From assembly GCA_016946835.1 (NCBI GenBank), contig JACVTC010000048.1, positions 868,501-932,500 of the forward strand: a DNA stretch of 64,000 bases, given 5' to 3'. A program made the translations under genes and the position numbers. The stretch is from Neocallimastix lanati (nom. inval.). Its lineage: Eukaryota; Neocallimastigomycota; Neocallimastigomycetes; Neocallimastigales; Neocallimastigaceae. The notes under the pieces were generated by a model, which saw only the letters and a list, made by a program, of their open reading frames with translations, had not been told where the DNA came from and did not search any database. Shown here piece by piece: positions 1-12,920 of this stretch; position 1 is the first letter of the stretch; every line of letters begins with the position of its first letter.

Positions 1-65
1 TTTTATTTTTATTTTATTTTTTATTTTTAATTTTTTATTATATATAAATAGAGATATATATATAT

Positions 66-296
66 TTTATTAATTCCCTCTTAATCTAAATATCTTCCCT
101 TTTCACTATTATGAGCACCTGCTAAGTTGACAACTTCAAATTCACTTGCTGTTGATGCTGGAATCGTTGTATTTTTATAACAGTATGAAAACTTTCCGAT
201 GCTGACATAAAAACTACTGGAATCATCCCCATGTATAGAAACTAATGAATTATTGTTGGCGCCGGAATATTTGTTGAATTTACTGTATGGATTCTT
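66..296 (-). pseudogene. Duplicated 3'-end fragment of the large membrane-protein gene (copy P1)
   Basis: Read on the minus strand, this matches the C-terminal repeat region of the intact gene at 18448-23700: the segments TNIPAP, SLVSI.GDD.SSF, NTTIP and EFEVVN..GAH are all recognisable. One extra T after the SSF codons shifts the frame inside the S-A-E-S-F-H-T-V repeat. The last repeat and natural C-terminus are missing: the text jumps from the GAH codons to the sequence that lies downstream of the real stop (AGTGAAAAGGG). Copies at 7545 and 11622 share that deletion, so all three derive from one truncated ancestor. It is not expected to encode anything by itself. Confidence 0.75.
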
Positions 297-853
297 TTTT
301 AATTGATAAATAAATAATTTTTTTTTGCCATTTTAATACTTCATTATATAATAATTATAAACGTTCAAATGGAAAGAATTTTTTTGTTTTGCCACTTTAA
401 TACTTCATTATATAATAATTATATACGTTAAAATAGTGAAAGCAAAAAAAAAAAAAAAAAAAATTCAAAATCAAATTAAACATTTCTCTTATATTTTATT
501 TAATTTAATATTACTATTAATTATATTCACTAAAATTATTTATATGTTTTAATATTTTTTATAAAATTAATTTTTATTATTACTTATTATTTATTAATAT
601 TATTTTTATTTATTAAAATTATTTATATTTATAAATTGTACATTCTATAAAAAAAGCTTTCCTGCTTTAAAAAAAATTTAATTATTAACATATTAAATAA
701 TTAAAATTTTACTAATAATATTATTTATTATAATTTTAATAAAAAATTTAAAACTTCATAAATGTTTTGGTAAACTTTGCATCATTTATATGAAAAATAA
801 AATTTATTATTTCTATTATTAATTTTATTATTATTATTATTGTTATTATTATA

Positions 854-918
<65 letters not shown>

Positions 919-1452
919 TATTATTACTATTATTACTATTATTATCTTTATTATAATTATTATTATTTCAATATTATTAATTAAAACTTAATAAACATTT
1001 TATCTCTGACTTATGTTTTATTTAATTAAAATAAATATGAATATATTTATTTTAATCATTTAAAATAAAAGTTATTAATATTTATCTCTGTCTTATATTT
1101 TATTTGATTAAAATAAAAGTCAAATTTTTCTTCAGTTTTAATTAATAATTATTGCTTTTTTTAAGTATTCAATATCATCTTATAGATATAAACGAAATTC
1201 TATTTCATTTCTAATTTTAAATTTTATTGAATCAAAAAAAAGATTAAAAATAGATCATATCTTAAACGACTAATTCCTATATTTTTAGTACTTCATCCCT
1301 TGGATAAATTGTATTTTATCTTCTGGATTAATTTGAATACATTGTTGAACATTCATTTCTGAACAAATATTAGAAAGAAATGTTCCATCTCTCTGAAGTA
1401 AAAATATCTTTATTAATTTTATAAATATAAATAATTTCTTCAAGATATTCCT
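297..1452. repeat. Remainder of duplicated module P1 with (TTA)n microsatellite
   Basis: Noncoding AT-rich flank. It recurs directly at about 7770-8799 and inverted at about 10457-11620. It contains a tandem duplication of a roughly 50-bp block (TTTAATACTTCATTATATAA, near 330-350 and 395-420) and an interrupted TTA/ATT microsatellite at about 830-970. P1 and the inverted copy both keep two of the 50-bp blocks, while the copy at 7800 has one. I see no gene here. Confidence 0.7.
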
Positions 1453-3014
1453 TTTCATTTTTTCATTCTTTTAACTTTTGTTTTAATAATTCTCTCTGGT
1501 TTAACATATTATATAAATTATTTATGTTACTTATATCATTACTATTCATAAAAATTAATAAAAATTAATAAAATTATTAATTTCCTTTTCTAATATTTTT
1601 AATTCATTTGTAATAGACTTTTGCTCATATATTAAAAAAGGTAATCTATTAATTGCATATGAGCTGTCAAAATTATAATTGAATTGAAATGGAGATGGAG
1701 ATGATAATTGTAATGGTAATGTATATGTTGATTGATCGTCATCATTCGGAATAAAATCTGAAATACTATTTGATGATGATGGATATCCATTACATCCATT
1801 ATATCCATTATTTCCATTATTTAGATTATCATTAAAATTATATGAGAGTCCATTCGAACTATTTAAGAGTTCATTTGGATTATTCGAGGATGGGGAAAGA
1901 TATTCATTATTATTCACTACAGGATGGTTAGTAGCAAGTGTAGATTTTTGGATTATATTGCTATTACTATTTGCAATATTTTGAATTTGAGAAGGACATT
2001 CCAAATTATTCATTACAGAACAGTTAGTAGTAGATACAGAACTTTGTTTTATATCAATATTAATATTTTCAATTTGAATACCAGACGAATTAGTAATTAA
2101 CTCTTTTGTAACTAATTTTTCATAATATTTCTCTAACACATCATTTTCTTTTTTTAATTCAGCACTTTCTTCCTTTTTGTCTACTACGAAATTAGAAACA
2201 TCATTTATATTATTATTATAATCAATTCTTCTTTCCTGGAAAAATTGTATTCCAAATGTGAAAGTATTCTTAGGTTTATATTGATTATCTTCACCATCTT
2301 CACCATCTTCATTATCTTCACCATCAGTATAATAAAACATAGATTCAAAATAATAAGGAAAAATACTTTCTTCTATATTTATCATATATACTTCTTGATT
2401 TTGAAGAAATGATTTTTACTTTCCTTTTCATTAATTGTTTATAACTAATAAGGGTAAATGGTTCACTCAACGTTATCTCTTGATTTTCATAAATTATGAC
2501 TAAGAAATAAAACCAAAAATCCATTTTCTATAACGGTAGTATTTGTTTGGAGTTCAATCTCAATATTCATACTCATTTCATTTTCTTTGTCTATTTTAAT
2601 ATCTGAACCCATTTCAATTTTTTTATTAAATTTTCCAACTAATATCAGTCTTGCATATTTGTTTATATATTATTTATTTTTGTTTTTCATGCTTTCTTCA
2701 AATTTTAAAATTTCTAAAAGCGTCCTTTAATCTCTTCATAGTTGTAGTATTTTTGTTTCCTATACGTAATCCCAATTGATAGATTTTCCCATTCCTATTT
2801 CCAATATCATCAAATTTTATATTTAAATGGACTCATTCTCCATTTTAATAGCTACTTTGGACTTTCCCGATTTCATTCTTCTTCTTTCATTTATTTTCTC
2901 TTTCACAATATTTACAGCCCCCGTTTCTTTATCAAAATCTATGTTAATATCATCATCCTTATAAACTAATTTTTTTATATAACTATCTAAATTTATTTTA
3001 TTTTCGTAATTGAG
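1453..3014 (-). pseudogene. Asn-rich gene relic Y1 (unrecognised family)
   Basis: The longest open part is 1555-2385 (276 codons). It starts IEESIFPYYFESMFYY, followed by an acidic D/E/G stretch, a Lys/Glu-rich possible coiled coil, a long Asn/Ser-rich segment with NNG/YNG repeats, and a hydrophobic end. Conserved text continues on both sides with stops: upstream (2400-3014) KDDD..DFDKETG, VNIVKEKINERR, LGLRIGNKNTTTMKRLK and a strand-like segment ending EPFTL.SYKQL; downstream (1453-1554) MNSNDISNINNLY. The same order is seen in Y2 and Y3, so one longer ancestral protein is implied, broken in all three copies. I do not recognise the family. The EPFTL..YKQL end recalls late strands of p53-like immunoglobulin-fold regulators, but only loosely. 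Confidence 0.55.
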
Positions 3015-3085
3015 TTTACCACAATTTCAACCGCATTTGGTATGCCTACTATAAATTTTGTATGTTCATACTTTTTGCTAAGTTT

Positions 3086-3161
3086 AAAAATCTATTATAT
3101 ATACATAAGTTTATGTATGATATATATAATAGATTAGTTTATGTATATATAATAGATTTTT
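3086..3161. repeat. Hairpin palindrome with 23-bp perfect arms
   Basis: The sequence at 3086-3108 (AAAAATCTATTATATATACA then TAA) is the exact reverse complement of 3139-3161, with a 30-bp loop that repeats parts of the stem. An inverted copy lies at 16113-16180. Only a half-stem is present in the third Q copy (about 17430-17455). It may be a small hairpin element or a secondary-structure hotspot. Confidence 0.75.
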
Positions 3162-3694
3162 ATCATATACCACTGAAGGACATTAAATTTAATATGCATA
3201 AAATATTTTATAATAAATCATAATAAACTTTATTTAATATTAATTATTTTTAACACTTTTAACATATTTTATTTATATATCTATTGCTATATAATTTATT
3301 GGATTATATAATATTAAATTTATATTAAATTAACAAAATTTTCCTACTTTTATTTTCCTTTTTATAAAAAATTATTATTTTTTTAATTTCTATTTATTTT
3401 TTCTTTTTAAATTTTATATTAATAATTTGAGAGGCAATTGAAAATAATAATAATATAAATAATGATAATAATAATAATAAAGATTATAATAATAATAAAA
3501 AAAATATAATAAAAATAAATTATTACTACTATTTTATATATATATATATAAAATAAAATACATATGTAAATAGAGTATAATAAGAAAAAAATCAACAAAT
3601 AATAATAATGTTCAACATAATAACTCAAAAAGTATTAATAATGAACTTCACAACACAATGGAAAACGATAACATCAATAAATCAACAAATACTC

Positions 3695-3960
3695 AGAAGG
3701 AAATTAATATTATAGCTTGATCGAATGTGCTAAGCATTCTTTATGGTATAAAAATTTTTTGAATGAATTAAATACAATATATAACGGTGAAAATCAATCG
3801 ATAAATCCAAAATCAAAATATATCGATATTCGATATCATCACATTAGAGATTTAGTTAGTAAAAAAATTCATTGAACTAAAATATATAAGATCTAAAAAT
3901 AATCTGGCAAATGGCTTTACTAAGTATTTGAACAAAACCTTAATGGATAAGTTTAAAAAT
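3695..3960 (+). pseudogene. Ty1/copia retrotransposon RNase H relic (left copy)
   Basis: Plus-strand frames give ECAKHSLWYKNFLNELN, SKYIDIRYHHIRDLV, then after a frameshift IELKYIRSKNNLA and FTKYLNKTLMDKF. This follows the copia RNase H order ('E..A..LW...L', 'T/SKHIDIRYHFIRE.V', 'ELKY..T..QLAD.FTK.L'). Relative to the copy at 15243 it lacks roughly 55 bp encoding the VDNKAT catalytic-Asp segment. No LTR, integrase or RT core was found beside it. It faces the GH6 gene tail to tail. Confidence 0.8.
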
Positions 3961-4749
3961 TCTCTATTAACGAAATTCTAAAGAAATTGAATTAAAATCT
4001 ATCTTCATTTTTTTTTTTTTTATCTTTTTAATACAGTTTTTTTTTTGAAGTTAGATTTATGGGGAAGTTTCAAAAAATAACAAATTATTAAAATAATTAT
4101 TAATATATTCTTAATATTATAATAACTAATAAATTATATTTATAGCATTCTAAAAAGTATAAAACTAAGTAATTATGTTAAATTTGTAAAAAAATACTTT
4201 TGATCTTATTATAAAAATACCTCTAACAAAGACATAATTATAAAATACAAATAAATATTTATTTTGTAAATTTATGTGTCTAATTATTGATATTTTTAAA
4301 TTAGTGTTTATTAACTTATATTTTTGAAACCAATAAATAGAATAATTTATTAATTTTTTTGTTAAGTAAATGAATAAATAATAATTATTCAATTAATTAT
4401 ATTTTAATAAATAATTAAATTTTTTATCTACCAAAAAAATATATATGTATATAATTATTGTTTTTATATATAATTTATTGTAAATTTTTAACCTTTATTA
4501 AACATGTAAAGTATAAATAAGAAATATTACTATGTTTACTTCCTACTGAAACAATATTTTATATTATTAGTAATAATATCTCAATTTTTTTTATAAATAG
4601 CACATAGAAGAAATAATAATTTAATATATTATTTTAGAATATAATTTTATAATTTATAATTTATAATTAATTTTTTTTTTTTTTTTTATATTTTTATTTA
4701 ATTTTTATTTAATTTTTATTTTTTTATTTTTATAACTATTACTATTATA

Positions 4750-4827
<78 letters not shown>

Positions 4828-4996
4828 TTATTATCTATATTTAATTAATAAATTAATTTTTATCTACATTTTATATATTTAATTTTTTCAATATATTAAT
4901 CATTTATTTGATTATTCGTATTTAGTGTTATAAATAATTTAGTGCTACCTATATATATATTATATTTTTTTAAACTTTTAAACTTTTCAATTTTAT
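3961..4996. other. 3' flank between GH6 (left) and the copia relic
   Basis: AT-rich DNA with an (ATT)n tract at about 4740-4825. A 75-codon minus-strand open frame (4165-4392) is matched by a 64-codon frame in the inverted copy (14842-15036), including the shared string NKYLFVFYNYVFVRG. Both lie in a duplicated block and the composition is that of noncoding DNA, so I do not call a gene. Confidence 0.5.
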
Positions 4997-6475
4997 TTAA
5001 AGTGGTGGGTTAGCATTCTTAATACCTTGTTCAAAGTGCTTTTGGAACCATTGACCAGCTTCTGGAGCTGGCTTCATAGCTGTTTCATGACCACAGTAAC
5101 CATCGAAACGTGCTGCACTTTCATCAGAAGTACCATCAGATTCACCAAGTGGTTTAATCCAGTAGAAAGCATCAAGATAGTCCATACCAGAAACTGGACT
5201 AGCTTGTGGTCTGGCACCAACACCAACTCCTGTTTGGTTACACCATTCTCCTGGATGCTTACGATCAACCTTCTTACCATTACGAGAACTATCAGAAACA
5301 AAGTAAACAGATTCAATACCTGCTGACTTGAAGTCCTTAGATATGGCTTCTAAGTATCTCTTTTCATCTGGACATGGATTCCATTCAGTGTCTGGTCCAC
5401 GAGAAAGTGTTGGATCTTCCCATGGAGTGTAGTTAGAAACATTATCAGTGAAACCACGAACCTTACCTGGTGAACCAGAACTGATAACCTTAGCATAAAC
5501 TTTACCAGCCTTTTCACGATTATCATCCCAACCTAACCAGAAAGCGTGTCCAATATCAAGATACATAGCAACATGTGGAAGAACACCGAGCTTCTTAATT
5601 AAGTATGCATGTCCTTCAAGATAATACTTTTCAGAATCAGCACAAGCTGGTGTAGATTCAAGGTTAGTAACTAAGTTAGCAAGTGAATCTGGTTCAACAA
5701 TAAGAACAACTGGTTGAGATTTATAATTCTTTAAATGTCCTTCAATAACATCAATATATTCAGACTTGTAACGAGCTAAATCACCATCATTGGCAAGAAG
5801 TTCACCATTAGAAGCAAGAGCATGACAATCACGACCTGGTAAATCGTAAACAACGAAAACTGTTAAGATATCTTTACCACTAGATTGGTGTTGAGTTTGA
5901 GCTCCTTGTAAGTTAGATTCTAACCAACTTTGCATATTCTTAATGGTATCTAACCAGATCGCATTAGAATAGGTCTTCATCTTTTCAGCCTTAGCAATAA
6001 GAGAAGAATCTGACATTTGAGCAATAGCTCCATCAACTTCTTCAACATAGTATGGATTAATATAGAATTCAACACCTTTGAATGGATTTCCTGAAATAGT
6101 GTATTGTTCACCAGATGGAGTAACGTTACCACCACTAGTACTACCACCAGTACTACCACCAGTAGAACCAGTTGAAATACCACACCAGTTTCCATTTTCA
6201 ACACCCCATTTACCTGAGGCATCAGTGTACCACACTTCAGCATTTGAAGAAGAACAGCATGGATAACCTTGAGAAAGGGACCAACAAGCAGCCTGAGCTG
6301 GAGCATCAGCAATACCACACCAATTACCGTTTTCTACACCCCACTTTCCATCGTTATCGGTATAAACAACTTCATTACCAGAACAACATGGATAGCCTAA
6401 TCTTTCAGCGAAGCAAGCAGCAGAAGCCTTAGCAACGAGAGCAGCAGCAGCAGTTAAAGCAATAGAGGCCTTCAT
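4997..6475 (-). CDS. cel6A: Dockerin-bearing GH6 cellulase, left copy
   Basis: Secreted cellulosomal glycoside hydrolase family 6 enzyme, a family of inverting cellobiohydrolases/endoglucanases that cleave beta-1,4-glucan from the non-reducing side. It has 492 residues: signal peptide about 1-19 ([19 protein letters not shown]); two fungal CBM10-type dockerins at about 20-55 and 63-100, each ending [11 protein letters not shown], which attach enzymes to scaffoldin cohesins; a Gly/Ser/Thr linker to about 127; catalytic domain 128-490. Catalytic Asp216 lies in YDLPGRDC and Asp263 in VEPDSLAN. The Lys441/Glu445/Asp447 cluster (KPLGESDG) and cysteines 217, 278, 412 and 461, equivalent to the two disulfides of Trichoderma Cel6A, are present. 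An upstream in-frame ATG would add 31 residues, but the signal peptide and the right copy support the start at 6475. No introns. It differs from the right copy at residue 60 (Ala here). Confidence 0.96.
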   Translation of the reverse strand: MKASIALTAAAALVAKASAACFAERLGYPCCSGNEVVYTDNDGKWGVENGNWCGIADAPAQAACWSLSQGYPCCSSSNAEVWYTDASGKWGVENGNWCGISTGSTGGSTGGSTSGGNVTPSGEQYTISGNPFKGVEFYINPYYVEEVDGAIAQMSDSSLIAKAEKMKTYSNAIWLDTIKNMQSWLESNLQGAQTQHQSSGKDILTVFVVYDLPGRDCHALASNGELLANDGDLARYKSEYIDVIEGHLKNYKSQPVVLIVEPDSLANLVTNLESTPACADSEKYYLEGHAYLIKKLGVLPHVAMYLDIGHAFWLGWDDNREKAGKVYAKVISSGSPGKVRGFTDNVSNYTPWEDPTLSRGPDTEWNPCPDEKRYLEAISKDFKSAGIESVYFVSDSSRNGKKVDRKHPGEWCNQTGVGVGARPQASPVSGMDYLDAFYWIKPLGESDGTSDESAARFDGYCGHETAMKPAPEAGQWFQKHFEQGIKNANPPL

Positions 6476-6850
6476 TTTTGTATATTTTAATTTATATGGA
6501 ATATTTAATAAAAAAGAAAATAATAATATATAAAAATATTTGTACTCAATACAAAAAGTTTTTTTCAATTATTATTATTATTGTTATTATTTTTTAATTT
6601 TCTTCCAGAGAAAATTTTATGATTTAATTATGAAAATAAGAAAAATTGAAAAAAAAAAAAAGAAAAAAATTATCATTTAAATATAAAAAAATTTTGAAAT
6701 AGTAAAAAATGATTATAATAAATAAATATTTTAACTTTTAAAATTTAATATAAATTTAATAAAAATCTATTTTAATAATTGAAAAGATAATTAAAAATAA
6801 ACCAATAAAAAAAAAATAATAGGAGTAAATTTTAAAATAATTTTGAAATA

Positions 6851-6889
<39 letters not shown>

Positions 6890-7544
6890 TGTTAAGTCAC
6901 AAACTTTATTAACAATAATTTTTCTAATTATTATTGGTATTATTGGTTTCAATCATTACTATTATTAATTATTTATTCAAAACTTAATTATTCTGAAAAA
7001 AAACAATATTAATTAAATTGATATAAATTTAATTTAAAAATTTTAATTATATTTATGTTTATTTTTTTAAATTTTTATTTGATGTAAAGATTAATTATAT
7101 ATAATTAATAAAATTCTTAATAATTTATTAATAAATTATTAAGGATTTCATGTTTTTTTTTTTTTTTTTTTTTTTGATAAAAAATAATTTATATTCGTTA
7201 CTTTTCATTGTATATTATTATAATTAAAATTATTTTATTATTTTATTTTCGGAAAATTATAAGGAATAATTTATTTTTAGAAAATAAATTAAATTTATAT
7301 AAATATTCTTATTATTAAACTTATTCCTTTACTTATTATTCTTTTTTTTTTTTTTTTTTTTTTTTTTTGTTTTTGTTTTTTGTTTTAATTTATTGAAAAT
7401 AAACGAATTCTAATTGATAATAAAATATACAATTTTTACTTAAATATATATATTATAATATAAAAAAAAATTCTTTTTGAATTATTTTTATTTTATTTTT
7501 TATTTTTAAATTTTTATTATATATATATAGATATATATATATTT
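6476..7544. promoter_or_regulatory. 5' flank/promoter region of left GH6
   Basis: This is about 1 kb of A/T-rich DNA with long T runs (near 6854-6885, 7154-7176 and 7341-7369). It is duplicated in inverted orientation at 11835-12920. Because the whole upstream block was copied, both cellulase genes probably carry equivalent promoters. No specific transcription-factor site can be named; the region just upstream of the ATG is A-rich with an (AAT)n tract. Confidence 0.45.
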
Positions 7545-7768
7545 TTTTAATTCCCTCTTAATCTAAATATCTTTCCTTTTCACTACTATGAGCACCTGCT
7601 AAGTTGACAACTTCAAATTCTCTTGCTATTGGTGCTGGAATCGTTGTATTTTTTAACAGTATGAAAACTTTTCGATGCTGACATAAAAACTACTGGAATC
7701 ATCCCCATGTATAGAAACTAATGAATTATTGTTGGTGCCGGAATATTTGTTGAATTTACCTTATGAAT
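7545..7768 (-). pseudogene. Duplicated 3'-end fragment of the large membrane-protein gene (copy P2)
   Basis: Direct repeat of 66-296, with the same internal deletion and the same extra base disrupting the S-F-H-T repeat. It differs in detail: GGTGCCGG here against GGCGCCGG in P1 and P3. It lies immediately upstream of the left GH6 promoter block, so P2 and left GH6 point the same way. Confidence 0.72.
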
Positions 7769-8278
7769 TCTTTTTTAATTGATAAATAAATAATTTTTTT
7801 TTGCCACTTTAATACTTCATTATATAATAATTATAAACGTTCAAATAGTGAAAGCAAAAAAAAAAATAATTCAAAATCAAATTAACATTTCTCTTATATT
7901 TTATTTAATTTAATATTACTATTAATTATATTCACTAAAATTATATATATGTCTTAATATGTTTTATAAAATTGAATTATATTATTACTTATTTATTAAT
8001 ATTTTTTTATTTATTAATATTATTTTTATTTATTAATATTATTTTATTTATTAAAATTATTTATATTTATAAATTGTACATTCTATAAAAAATGCTTTCC
8101 TGCTTTAAAAAAAAATTTAATTATTAACATATTAAATAATTAAAATTATACTAATAATATTGTTTATTATAATTTTAATAAAAAATTTAAAACTTCATAA
8201 ATGTTTTGGTAAACTTTTCATCATTTATATGAAAAATAAAATTTATTATTTCTATTATTAATTTTATTATTATTATTA

Positions 8279-8336
<58 letters not shown>

Positions 8337-8340
8337 TTAT

Positions 8341-8372
<32 letters not shown>

Positions 8373-8799
8373 TCAATATTATTAATTAAAACTTAATAAA
8401 CATTTTATCTTTGACTTATATTTTATTTAATTTAAATAAAAGTCATTAATATTTATCTCTGTCTTATATTTTATTTGATTAAAATAAAAGTAAAATTTTT
8501 CTTAATAATTATTGCTTTTTTTAAGTATTCAATATCGTCTTATAGATATAAAAAAATTTCTATTTCATTTCTATTTTTAAATTTTATAGAATCAAAAAAA
8601 CGATTAAAAATAGATCATATCTTAAACGACTAATTTCTATATTTTTAGTACTTCATCCCTTGGATAAATTGCATTTTATCTTCTGGATTAATTGGAATAC
8701 ACTGTTGAACATTCATTTCTGAATAGATATCTGAAAGAAATGTTCTATCTCTCTGAATTAAAAATATCTTTATTAATTTTACAAATATAAATAATTTCT
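7769..8799. repeat. Remainder of module P2
   Basis: Direct copy of about 297-1440 with a TTA microsatellite at about 8263-8372 and a single (not duplicated) CTTCATTATATAATAATTAT block. It ends abruptly at ATAATTTCTTCA, where the inverted piece begins; in P1 the same text continues into AAGATATTCC and module Y1. Confidence 0.7.
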
Positions 8800-10456
8800 T
8801 CAATTACGAAAATAAAATAAGTTTAGATAGTTATATAAAAAAATTAGTTTATAAGGATGATGATAGTAACATAGATTTTGATAAGGAAACGGGGACTGTA
8901 AATATTGTGAAAGAGAAAATAAACGAAAGAAGAAGAACGAAATCAGGAAAGTCCAAAGTAGCTATTAAAATGGAGAATGAGTCCATTTAAATATAAAATT
9001 TGATGATATTGGAAATAGGAATGGGAAAATCTATCAATTGGGATTACGTATAGGAAACAAAAATACTACAACTATGAAGAGATTAAAGGACGCTTTCGAA
9101 ATTTTAAAATTTGAAGAAAGAATGAAAAACAAAAATAAATAATATATAAACAAATATGCAAGACTGATATTAGTTGGAAAATTTAATAAAAAAATTGAAA
9201 TGGGTTCAGATATTAAAATGGACAAAGAAAATGAAATGAGTATGAATATTGAGATTGAACTCCAAACAAATAATACCATTTTAGAAAATGGATTTTTGGT
9301 TTTATTTCTTAGTCATAATTTATGAAAATCAAGAGATAACGTTGAGTGAACCATTTACCCTTATTAGTTATAAACAATTAATGAAAAGGAAAGTAAAAAT
9401 CATTTCTTCAAAATCAAGAAGTATATATGTTAAATAGAGAAGAAAGTATTTTTTCTTATTATTTTGAATCTATGTTTTATTATATTGATGGTGAAGATAG
9501 TGAAGATGGTGAAGATGGTGAAGATAATCAATATAAACTTAAGAATACTTTCACATTTGGAATACAATTTTTCCAGGAAAGAAGAATTGATAATAATAGC
9601 AATATAAATGATGTTTCTAACTTCGTAATGGACAAAAAGGAAGAAAGTGCTGAATTAGCAAAAGAAAATGAAGAGTTAGAGAAATATTATGAAGAATTTT
9701 ACAAAAGAATAAATTACAAATTTGTTTGGTATTCAAATTGAAAATAGTAATATTTATATAAAACAAAGTTCTGTATCTACTACTAACTGTTCTGTAATAA
9801 ATAATTGGGAATATCCTTCTCAAATTCAAAATATTGCAAATAATAATAGTAATATAATCCAAAAATCTACACCTGCTACTAACCATCCTGTAGTGAATAA
9901 TAATGAATGTCTTTCCCCATCCTCGAATAATCCAAATGAACTCTTAAATAGTTCGAATGGACTCTCATATAATTTTAATGATAATCTAAATAATGGAAAT
10001 AATAGAAATAATAGAAATAATGGAAATAATGGAAATAATGGAAATAATGGAAATAATGGAAATAATGGAAATAATGGATATAATGGATATAATGAATATA
10101 ATGGATATAATGAATATAATGGATATCCATCACCATCAAGAGTATTTCAGATTTTATTCCGAATGATGACGATCAATCAACATTACATTACCATTACAAT
10201 TATCATCTCCATCTCTATTTCAATTCAATCATAATTTTGACAGCTCACATGCAATTAATAAATTACTTTTTTTTAATATATGATCAAAATTCTATTACAA
10301 ATGAATTAAAAATATTAGAAAAGGAAATTAATTTATTTTATTTTTTTTTATGAATAGTAATGATATAAGTAACATAAATAATTTATATAGTATGTTAAAC
10401 CAGAGAGAATTATTAAAACAAAAGTTAAAAGAATGAAAAAATGAAAAGGAATATCT
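8800..10456 (+). pseudogene. Asn-rich gene relic Y2 (spacer of the inverted repeat)
   Basis: Inverted counterpart of Y1. Plus-strand reading frames give ENKISLDSYIKKLVYKDDD, IDFDKETGTVNIVKEKINER, an in-frame stop after KMENESI, LGLRIGNKNTTTMKRLKDA, a further stop, EIELQTN and EPFTLISYKQLMKRK. Then two open pieces follow, 9427-9741 and 9722-10234, split by a frameshift near 9722-9741. The second piece carries an expanded Asn-Asn-Gly/Tyr-Asn-Gly codon repeat (9990-10130) that is longer than in Y1. The gene is clearly broken. It forms the 1.66-kb spacer between the two 5.8-kb arms. Confidence 0.6.
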
Positions 10457-10952
10457 TGAAGAAATTATTTATATTTATAAAATTAATAAAGATATTTTTA
10501 CTTCAGAGAGATGGAACATTTCTTTCTAATATCTGTTCAGAAATGAATGTTCAACAATGTATTCAAATTAATCCAGAAGATAAAATACAATTTATCCATG
10601 GGATGAAGTACTAAAAATATAGGAATTAGTCGTTTAAGATATGATCTATTTTTAATCGTTTTTTTGATTCTATAAAATTTAAAAATAGAAATGAAATAGA
10701 ATTTCTTTTATATTTATAATACGATATTGAATACTTAAAAAAAGCAATAATTATTAATTAAAACTGAAGAAAATTTTGAATTTTATTTTAATCAAATAAA
10801 ACATAAGTCAGAGATAAATATTAATGACTTTTAATTTAATTAAATAAAACATAAGTCAAAGATAAAATGTTTATTAAGTTTTAATTAATAATATTGAAAT
10901 AATAATAATAATAATAATAAAGATAATAATAGTAATAATAGTAGTAGTAGTA

Positions 10953-11084
<132 letters not shown>

Positions 11085-11621
11085 TTAATAATAGAAATAA
11101 TAAATTTTATTTTTCATATAAATGATGGAAAGTTTACCAAAACATTTATGAAGTTTTAAATTTTTTATTAAAATTATAATAAACAATATTAATAGTAAAA
11201 TTTTAATTATTTAATATGTTAATAATTAAATTTTTTTTAAAGCAGGAAAGCTTTTTTTATAGAATGTACAATTTATAAATATAAATAATTTTAATAAATA
11301 AAAATAATATTAATAAATAATAAGTAATAATAAAAGTTAATTTTATAAAAAATATTAAGACATATATATAATTTTAGTGAATATAATTAATAGTAATATT
11401 AAATTAAATAAAATATAAGAGAAATGTTTAATTTGATTTTGAATTTTTTTTTTTTTTTTTGCTTTCACTATTTGAACGTATATAATTATTATATAATGAA
11501 GTATTAAAGTGGCAAAACAAAAAAATTCTTTCCATTTGAACGTTTATAATTATCATATAATGAAGTATTAAAATGGCAAAAAAAAATTATTTATTTATCA
11601 ATTAAAAAAGAATCCATACAG

Positions 11622-11834
11622 TAAATTCAACAAATATTCCGGCGCCAACAATAATTCATTAGTTTCTATACATGGGGATGATTCCAGTAGTTTTTATGTC
11701 AGCATCGGAAAGTTTTCATACTGTTAAAAAATACAACGATTCCAGCACCAACAGCAAGAGAATTAGAAGTTACAACTTAGCAGGTGCTCATAATAGTGAA
11801 AAGGGAAGATATTTAGATTAAAAGGGAATTAAAA
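11622..11834 (+). pseudogene. Duplicated 3'-end fragment of the large membrane-protein gene (copy P3)
   Basis: Inverted copy of P1/P2. It keeps the GGCGCC variant and the doubled 50-bp block of P1 (11480-11580), so it resembles P1 more than P2, although it stands beside the right GH6 as P2 stands beside the left one. The upstream part of the module (10860-11110) holds a long TAA/AAT microsatellite with GTA interruptions. Confidence 0.72.
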
Positions 11835-12920
11835 AAATATATATATATCTATTTATATATAATAAAAAATTAAAAATAAAAAATAAAATAAAAATAAAAA
11901 ATTCAAAAGGAATTTTTTTTTTTTTTTATTATAATATATATATTTAAGAAAAAATGTACATTTTATTATCTATTAGAATTTTTTTATTCTCAATAAAATA
12001 AAACAAAACAAAAAAAAAACGAAAAAATTAAAAAAAAAAATAAAAAAAAGAAAAATAATAATAAGTAAAGGAAAAAGTATAATAATAAGAATATTTATAT
12101 TTATATAAATTTAATTTATTTTCTATAATAAATTATTCCTTTTAATTTTCCGAAGATAAAATAATAAAATAATTTTAATTATAATAATATACAATGAAAA
12201 GTAATGAATATAAATTATTTTTTATTAAAAAAAAAAAAAAAAAAAAAAAACATGAAATCCTTAATAATTTATTAATAAGAATTTTATTAATTTTATTATA
12301 TAATAAATTTTTATATCAATTAGTTTAAAATTTTAAAAAATAAAAAAAAAAAAAAAAATAGATAAACATAAATATAATTAAAATTTTTAAATTAAATTTA
12401 TATCAATTTAATTAATTTTTTTTTTTTTCAGATTAAATAAGTTTTGAATAAATAATTAATAATAGTAATGATTGAAACCAATAATACCAATAATAATTTT
12501 TAATAAAGTTTGTGACTTAACATTTTTGAAGAAAAAAAAAAAAAAAGTATTTCAAAATTATTTTAAAATTTGCTCCTATTTTTTTTTTTTTATTGGTTTA
12601 TTTTTAATTATCTTTCCAATTATTAAAATAGATTTTTATTAAATTTATATTAAATTTTAAAAGTTAAAACATTTATTTATTATAATCATTTTTTACTATT
12701 TCAAAATTTTTTTATATTTAAATGATAATTTTTTTCTTTTTTTTTTTTTTTCAGTTTTTTTTATTTTCATAATTAAATCATAAAATTTTCTCTGGAAGAA
12801 AATTAAAAAATAATAACAATAATAATAATAATTGAAAAAAACTTTTTGTATTGAGTACAAATATTTTTATATATTATTTTTTTTTTATTAAATATTCCAT
12901 ATAAATTAAAATATTCAAAA
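11835..12920. promoter_or_regulatory. 5' flank/promoter region of right GH6
   Basis: Inverted copy of 6476-7544, with differing A/T homopolymer lengths. The ATG is preceded by an A-rich leader (ATATTCAAAA just before ATG). No further gene is visible in this kilobase. Confidence 0.45.

Larger units (their letters stand above)
3015..8799. repeat. Left arm of large inverted repeat
   Basis: This arm pairs with 10457-16257. GH6 maps 4997-6475 to 12921-14399 (coordinate sums 19396). The outer end pairs TTTACCAC.. near 3015 with ..GTGGTAAACTC at 16257. The inner end pairs the ATTTCTTC edge at 8799 with GAAGAAAT at 10457. Arm length is about 5.8 kb. Within the arm, coding DNA is nearly identical while noncoding DNA shows many small indels and homopolymer differences. 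Confidence 0.85.

Noticed and set aside
4165-4392. 75-codon frame with a 64-codon partner at 14842-15036
   Set aside because: Conserved only because both lie in the duplicated arms; Ile/Phe/Tyr/Lys/Asn-rich as expected from A/T DNA, with no recognisable domain.
5027-6432. Open frames on the strand opposite GH6, and frame-shifted ones
   Set aside because: Shadows of the GH6 coding sequence; the same shadows appear in mirror image at 12964-14369.
6476-6568. 31-codon N-terminal extension of the left GH6 frame
   Set aside because: It would bury the clear signal peptide, and it is not open in the right copy.
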